Assembly: GCA_020439605.1 (NCBI GenBank)
Contig: JAGQSI010000068.1
Coordinates: 1 to 8,783 of the forward strand
Reading direction: 5' to 3'
DNA from: Acidimicrobiales bacterium
Lineage (GTDB): Bacteria; Actinomycetota; Acidimicrobiia; Acidimicrobiales; Iamiaceae
DNA length: 8,783 nt
Position numbers and translations under genes: made by a program. The notes under the pieces were generated by a model. The model worked only from the letters and a program-made list of their open reading frames with translations, did not search any database and was not told the origin of the DNA. Within the stretch, counting starts at the first letter, position 1. Each line of letters begins with the position of its first letter. Shown in pieces: positions 6,492 through 8,783 of this stretch.

Positions 6492-7283
6492 TCAGGCGGA
6501 CTCATCGAGAAATGAGTCCAGACCAATTGTCACGCCGCTGTGTGACGCAATCCTGCGGCAGCCAAGCACTACGCCGGGCATGAATGAACTGCGGTCGTAG
6601 CTGTCATGGCGAATGGTCAAAGTTTGGCCAGTGGTGCCGAGGACCACTTCTTGGTGGGCGACCATCCCGCGCATTCTCATCGAATGAACCCTTATGCCAC
6701 CCGGGCCCTGTCCCCCGCGTGCTCCTTCAACAACCTCAGTTCGCGTTGGGTCCGGCGCCCAGTCACTGCTAGCTGCGGCCATCCGCTCAACAGTCAACAT
6801 CGCGGTGCCAGAGGGAGCATCGAGTTTGGCGTCATGGTGAAACTCGAGGACCTCAGCTGTCTCAAACCATGGAGATGCCATCTCAGCAAAGCGCATCATC
6901 AAGATTGCACCAATCGCAAAGTTCGGGGCTATCAAACAGTTGCTGTTGACGAAGGTCTCACGAAAACTGGCGAGGTCCTCGGGAGTGAAACCGGTTGTTC
7001 CCACCACTGCGTGAACACCGTGAGACGCGCACCATGCAAGGTTGGACCGAGCCGCTTCAAGATGGGTGAAATCCACCATCACATCCGGCCCCACCTCAAG
7101 ATGCTCAGGCCTACCCGCTATCTCAAGGTCTGTGTCTATGTTGGCGACCCGTCCTAGCAACTCACCTGCAGCCCCAGGATCTACAGCCGCCACCAGATCA
7201 AGATCTGTGGCTTCATCAACTGCACGACAAACGGTCGCACCCATGCGTCCAGCCGCGCCGAAAACACCAACGGTAATTGCCAT
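6492..7283 (-). CDS. dapB: 4-hydroxy-tetrahydrodipicolinate reductase
   Basis: This 263-residue cytoplasmic enzyme reduces 4-hydroxy-tetrahydrodipicolinate with NAD(P)H in the diaminopimelate route to lysine and peptidoglycan. The N-terminal nucleotide fold carries 'GAAGRMG' (9-15), followed by 'VDFTH' (70-74), 'VVGTTGFT' (93-100) and 'APNFAIG' (119-125). The catalytic signature 'EFHHDAKLDAPSGTA' spans 147-161; H149 and K153 correspond to the catalytic H159 and K163 of the E. coli enzyme. 'GGIRVHSMRMRGMVAHQEV' region is the usual C-terminal part. Length is typical of the family. The ATG at 7281-7283 lies 5 bases after the stop of the upstream proline-rich gene, so the two are likely co-transcribed and coupled. 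No dapA is adjacent in this window. Confidence 0.97.
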   Translation of the reverse strand: MAITVGVFGAAGRMGATVCRAVDEATDLDLVAAVDPGAAGELLGRVANIDTDLEIAGRPEHLEVGPDVMVDFTHLEAARSNLAWCASHGVHAVVGTTGFTPEDLASFRETFVNSNCLIAPNFAIGAILMMRFAEMASPWFETAEVLEFHHDAKLDAPSGTAMLTVERMAAASSDWAPDPTRTEVVEGARGGQGPGGIRVHSMRMRGMVAHQEVVLGTTGQTLTIRHDSYDRSSFMPGVVLGCRRIASHSGVTIGLDSFLDESA

Positions 7284-7288
7284 CTCAG

Positions 7289-7738
7289 CTAGTTGACTTC
7301 GTCCGAGGTGGAACCTGCAACCGACCCTGGCGGTGGTGGCGGCGGTACGGAAGTACCGAGATTCGATGGGGGCGGCGGAGGCGGAACCGCAGCTGCACTA
7401 GCTGCTGGCGGCGGGGGCGGAGTGGAACCGCCGGGTGGTGGAGGCGGTGTGGACCCACCGGGTGGCGGCGGAGGAGTTGCAGCCGCTCCTGCATCATCAT
7501 CTGACTTCGTCCCAAGTGGCCCATGTTCGGCTTCGTGAGCTTGCAGCTCAGCGATAATTCTGGCGATCTCGGCTTCACCATTGCCTTCATCACGGCCGGT
7601 CTGAACCGCGTAGTACCAGGCTCCGAGGCTACGCAGCAGCCCATCGGCTTTCTTCTTACCCTGAGCATCGTCAAGCATTCCTTGACCCTGCTTGACGGCC
7701 TGCTCGGCCTGAGCTTTCACCTTGTCAAGAAATCCCAT
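7289..7738 (-). CDS. Small protein with coiled N-terminus and proline-rich tail, function unknown
   Basis: With the ATG at 7736-7738 this protein has 149 residues. An ATG 33 bases further upstream is in frame, but GAAGGAG lies 7 bases before the chosen start and falls inside that extension, so the shorter form is preferred. Residues 1-75 ('MGFLDKVKAQAEQAVKQGQ', then a helical stretch with 'LGAWYYAVQTGRDEG') are amphipathic and charged; 'MGFLDKVK'-type starts recur in small actinobacterial proteins of unknown role. Residues 88-137 are runs of five or six prolines separated by GGST-type spacers, with a short Ser/Thr/Gly end. No signal peptide or membrane segment is visible. It directly precedes dapB, 5 bases away, which suggests shared expression rather than shared function. 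I do not recognise a family with a known activity. Confidence 0.78.
   Translation of the reverse strand: MGFLDKVKAQAEQAVKQGQGMLDDAQGKKKADGLLRSLGAWYYAVQTGRDEGNGEAEIARIIAELQAHEAEHGPLGTKSDDDAGAAATPPPPPGGSTPPPPPGGSTPPPPPAASAAAVPPPPPPSNLGTSVPPPPPPGSVAGSTSDEVN
7406..7477 (-). repeat. 27-bp tandem repeat encoding TPPPPPGGS
   Basis: Two copies and a partial third of a 27-base unit encode TPPPPPGGS at residues 88-96, 97-105 and 106-111 of the proline-rich protein. The copies differ at third positions, so it is an old rather than recent duplication. The complementary strand reads as an open Gly-rich frame, which is an artefact. Confidence 0.75.
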
Positions 7739-7745
7739 GTCCCTG

Positions 7746-7752
7746 CTCCTTC
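7746..7752 (-). promoter_or_regulatory. Ribosome binding site of the proline-rich protein
   Basis: GAAGGAG on the minus strand ends 7 bases before the ATG at 7738 and decides the start against the upstream in-frame ATG at 7771. Confidence 0.75.
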
Positions 7753-7895
7753 GTCTCTGGCCCCTCATCAACGGGCACTAGCTAAGTATGGCTGCTCTTT
7801 CGAGTTCACGCGGCAGCCTTACCCAACTTGCTAGCGAATCAATGGGCAACTCTCCATCGCGACAACATCAGACACTGGGCAAGTTCCAGTAGCCG

Positions 7896-7946
7896 CGGCT
7901 TTCAAGCCGTAGTCCGACGTCGCTTCGACAAGCCGACCAACGTCGG
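7896..7946. repeat. Two neighbouring inverted repeats
   Basis: CGGCT (7896-7900) pairs with AGCCG (7905-7909) around a 4-base loop, and CCGACGT (7914-7920) pairs with ACGTCGG (7940-7946) around 19 bases. They are the only notable secondary structure in the gap. They could be operators or part of an RNA element; chance cannot be excluded. Confidence 0.3.
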
Positions 7947-8021
7947 GGCGCCCGCTCGGATCAAGGGAGCCCGACCGGGGCATCGTGGCAAGCATGACTT
8001 CGCTTGGGTTTGCTGGGACGA

Positions 8022-8048
8022 TTGCCGATCGCGGGCTTTACCTATATG
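8022..8048 (+). promoter_or_regulatory. Possible promoter of the lipoprotein gene
   Basis: A TATATG box (8043-8048) lies 15 bases after TTGCCG (8022-8027) and 33 bases before the lipoprotein ATG. The spacing is shorter than ideal and the -35 match is partial. Confidence 0.3.
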
Positions 8049-8081
8049 TTGTCTCAGAGCTGAACGGGGTACGGGAAACCA

Positions 8082-8633
8082 ATGCGAGCCAAGCCATTGA
8101 GAGCGCTAGGAGCGATCGTATCTGTGAGTTGTCTAGCGCTTGTAGGGTGTTCTAGCGGTTCTGAGGCTCCGACGGTTACCGGGCCTTCGGGTCCTTCTAC
8201 GACCTTGGTTGGACTCGTGACCGAGACTATGAAGGACGGCTCCACGACGTCGCCCAATGTCGTGGAGCCGTTGGTAGAGGTGGTCGATGATGCGGTGGCC
8301 GTGGTGTTCGAGCAGGTAAGCACGGTTGAGGGTCGCGTGCGGGAGTGCGTGCCATTGAAAGTCAAGGCCACGCCTGACGCTGTCGTCGAACTCCTCGGCA
8401 AGGAACCTAAACCGGCCGCAGTGTCGTTGGTGCGGGCGTGCGAACGAGCGATTGACTTGGCCGATGGATGGACCGGAGACGCCGACAGGGGCTGTGTGGC
8501 TCGGGAGTTGAGCTCGACCTCTGAGCTGGTTGTGCAGGCATTTCACAGCTCAGTGGTGGCGCCTGAGAGCAAGGTTGGAAGTTCTTACGAGGTCAAAGAT
8601 CTCTCGAAGCGACTGAAGGAGTGCGGGACATGA
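8082..8633 (+). CDS. Putative secreted lipoprotein, unknown function
   Basis: This 183-residue protein starts with a lipoprotein signal peptide: positive residues R2, K4 and R7, a hydrophobic core (8-21) and the lipobox 'LVGC' with the lipidated cysteine at 23. The mature part begins with a Ser/Gly/Thr/Pro-rich linker (24-60), followed by an alpha/beta-looking region with four more cysteines (89, 120, 138, 181) that could form two disulfides outside the membrane. I do not recognise the family; the small size and even cysteines suggest a compact disulfide-bonded domain. The ATG at 8082 has only a weak ribosome binding site (GGGAA region). A strong hairpin sequence lies inside the gene at codons 52-64. 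Its stop overlaps the start of a possible next gene in ATGA. Confidence 0.77.
   Translation: MRAKPLRALGAIVSVSCLALVGCSSGSEAPTVTGPSGPSTTLVGLVTETMKDGSTTSPNVVEPLVEVVDDAVAVVFEQVSTVEGRVRECVPLKVKATPDAVVELLGKEPKPAAVSLVRACERAIDLADGWTGDADRGCVARELSSTSELVVQAFHSSVVAPESKVGSSYEVKDLSKRLKECGT
8236..8271 (+). repeat. Perfect 13-bp inverted repeat inside the lipoprotein gene
   Basis: ACGGCTCCACGAC (8236-8248) is the exact reverse complement of GTCGTGGAGCCGT (8259-8271). Two further inner pairs (G-U at 8249/8258 and T-A at 8250/8257) would extend the stem to 15 bp with a 6-base CGCCCA loop. It encodes residues 52-64 in the linker just after the signal peptide. No U tract follows, so it does not look like a standard terminator. 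Confidence 0.85.
8615..8621 (+). promoter_or_regulatory. Ribosome binding site for a gene starting at 8630
   Basis: GAAGGAG lies 8 bases before an ATG (8630-8632) that overlaps the lipoprotein stop as ATGA. This is one of the best Shine-Dalgarno sequences in the window and argues for a coupled downstream gene. Confidence 0.6.
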
Positions 8634-8783
8634 ACATGCGTGGTAATGGATGTCTTATTGTGTTGTGTTGGGGTGTATGGTGTCTTTGCTTGTGAGGGTT
8701 GGGGTTGTGTTGGTTGGTTGTGAGCGCAGTGGTGTGGTTGGCTGGTTGGTGAGCGCCCTGGTGGCGTGTGTTGTGGGGTCTGG
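8630..8783 (+). CDS. Start of a downstream gene, frame interrupted and cut by the window edge
   Basis: From the ATG at 8630 the frame reads 'MNMRGNGCLIVLCWGVWCLCL' and then stops at 8693-8695. A different frame, open from an ATG at 8650 to the last base (44 codons), reads '...LLVRVGVVLVGCERSG...' and contains a lipobox-like 'LVGC'. Joining the first frame to the second near 8680-8695 would give a normal lipoprotein signal peptide (MNMR, a long hydrophobic core, LVGC). That would need a one-base loss in this sequence, either a real frameshift, a sequencing error at one of the G or T runs, or the short frame may simply be spurious. Base content is 85% G+T over 8641-8783 (9 A and 12 C in 143), unlike other genes here, though hydrophobic signal peptides bias towards G and T. 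Confidence 0.35.

Larger units (their letters stand above)
7739..8081. other. 343-base intergenic region with small inverted repeats
   Basis: This stretch lies between two divergently transcribed genes and must carry both promoters. I found no tRNA T-loop or acceptor pairing and no conserved protein in any frame. It holds a small hairpin CGGCT-TTCA-AGCCG (7896-7909) and a 7-bp inverted repeat CCGACGT/ACGTCGG (7914-7920 and 7940-7946). Whether it encodes a structured leader or small RNA cannot be told from sequence alone. Confidence 0.5.

Noticed and set aside
6606..7157. 183-codon open frame on the plus strand
   Set aside because: Antisense to dapB, which has all catalytic motifs.
7293..7538. 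Glycine-rich open frame on the plus strand
   Set aside because: It is the complement of the proline codons of the minus-strand proline-rich protein.
7739..8081. Possible tRNA gene in the large gap
   Set aside because: Neither strand shows a GGTTCGAATCC-type T-arm or acceptor pairing.
7828..8100. 90-codon open frame on the plus strand in the intergenic region
   Set aside because: It starts at a TTG without a ribosome binding site, runs into the lipoprotein start, and its Arg/Ser/Trp-rich product looks like translated non-coding DNA.
8691..8720. G-quadruplex in the G-rich tail
   Set aside because: Runs of G are mostly two long, with only two runs of three or more close together; a stable quadruplex is not supported.

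Overview
The window looks like chromosomal DNA of a moderately GC-rich actinobacterium, most likely from the Acidimicrobiia. The reasons are the overall gene style (ATG, GTG and TTG starts, many short overlaps between genes), an actinobacterial-type SURF1 protein, a short W/Y/P-rich N-terminal motif (GPGWWLASDGKWYPP) that I associate with that class, and a small 'MGFLDKVK...' protein with a proline-rich tail. This placement is inference from style, not from a marker gene.

Layout: (1) On the minus strand, reading from 2927 down to 1, lie a fatty acyl-CoA ligase (AMP-binding family), a SURF1-family cytochrome c oxidase assembly protein, and a TetR-family regulator that runs off the left edge of the window. 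The last two overlap by 8 bases. (2) Divergent from these, on the plus strand from 3030 to 5841, is a tightly packed three-gene operon: two related polytopic membrane proteins that resemble DedA/VTT-type proteins, then an FAD-dependent oxidoreductase of the geranylgeranyl-reductase-like group. Both junctions are 4-base start/stop overlaps. (3) A single plus-strand gene (5890-6417) codes for a DUF4234-type membrane protein with a Gly/Tyr-rich N-terminal tail, followed by a hairpin in the convergent gap. (4) On the minus strand, a small proline-rich protein (7738-7289) lies 5 bases upstream of dapB, the lysine/diaminopimelate pathway reductase (7283-6492). (5) A 343-base intergenic stretch with small inverted repeats but no recognised RNA gene precedes a plus-strand lipoprotein gene (8082-8633). 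It is followed by a very G+T-rich segment in which the next gene seems to start with a good ribosome binding site, but its reading frame closes early and another frame stays open to the window edge.

Functionally the window is mostly housekeeping and membrane biology: fatty acid activation, respiratory oxidase assembly, lysine/cell-wall precursor synthesis, and a possible isoprenoid-lipid handling operon (membrane proteins plus a prenyl-reductase-like flavoprotein). The last is the best candidate here for a poorly described system. The lipoprotein region at the right end carries a strong 13-bp perfect inverted repeat inside its coding sequence and is the most unusual stretch at the DNA level. 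No CRISPR array, insertion sequence, tRNA or rRNA was seen.
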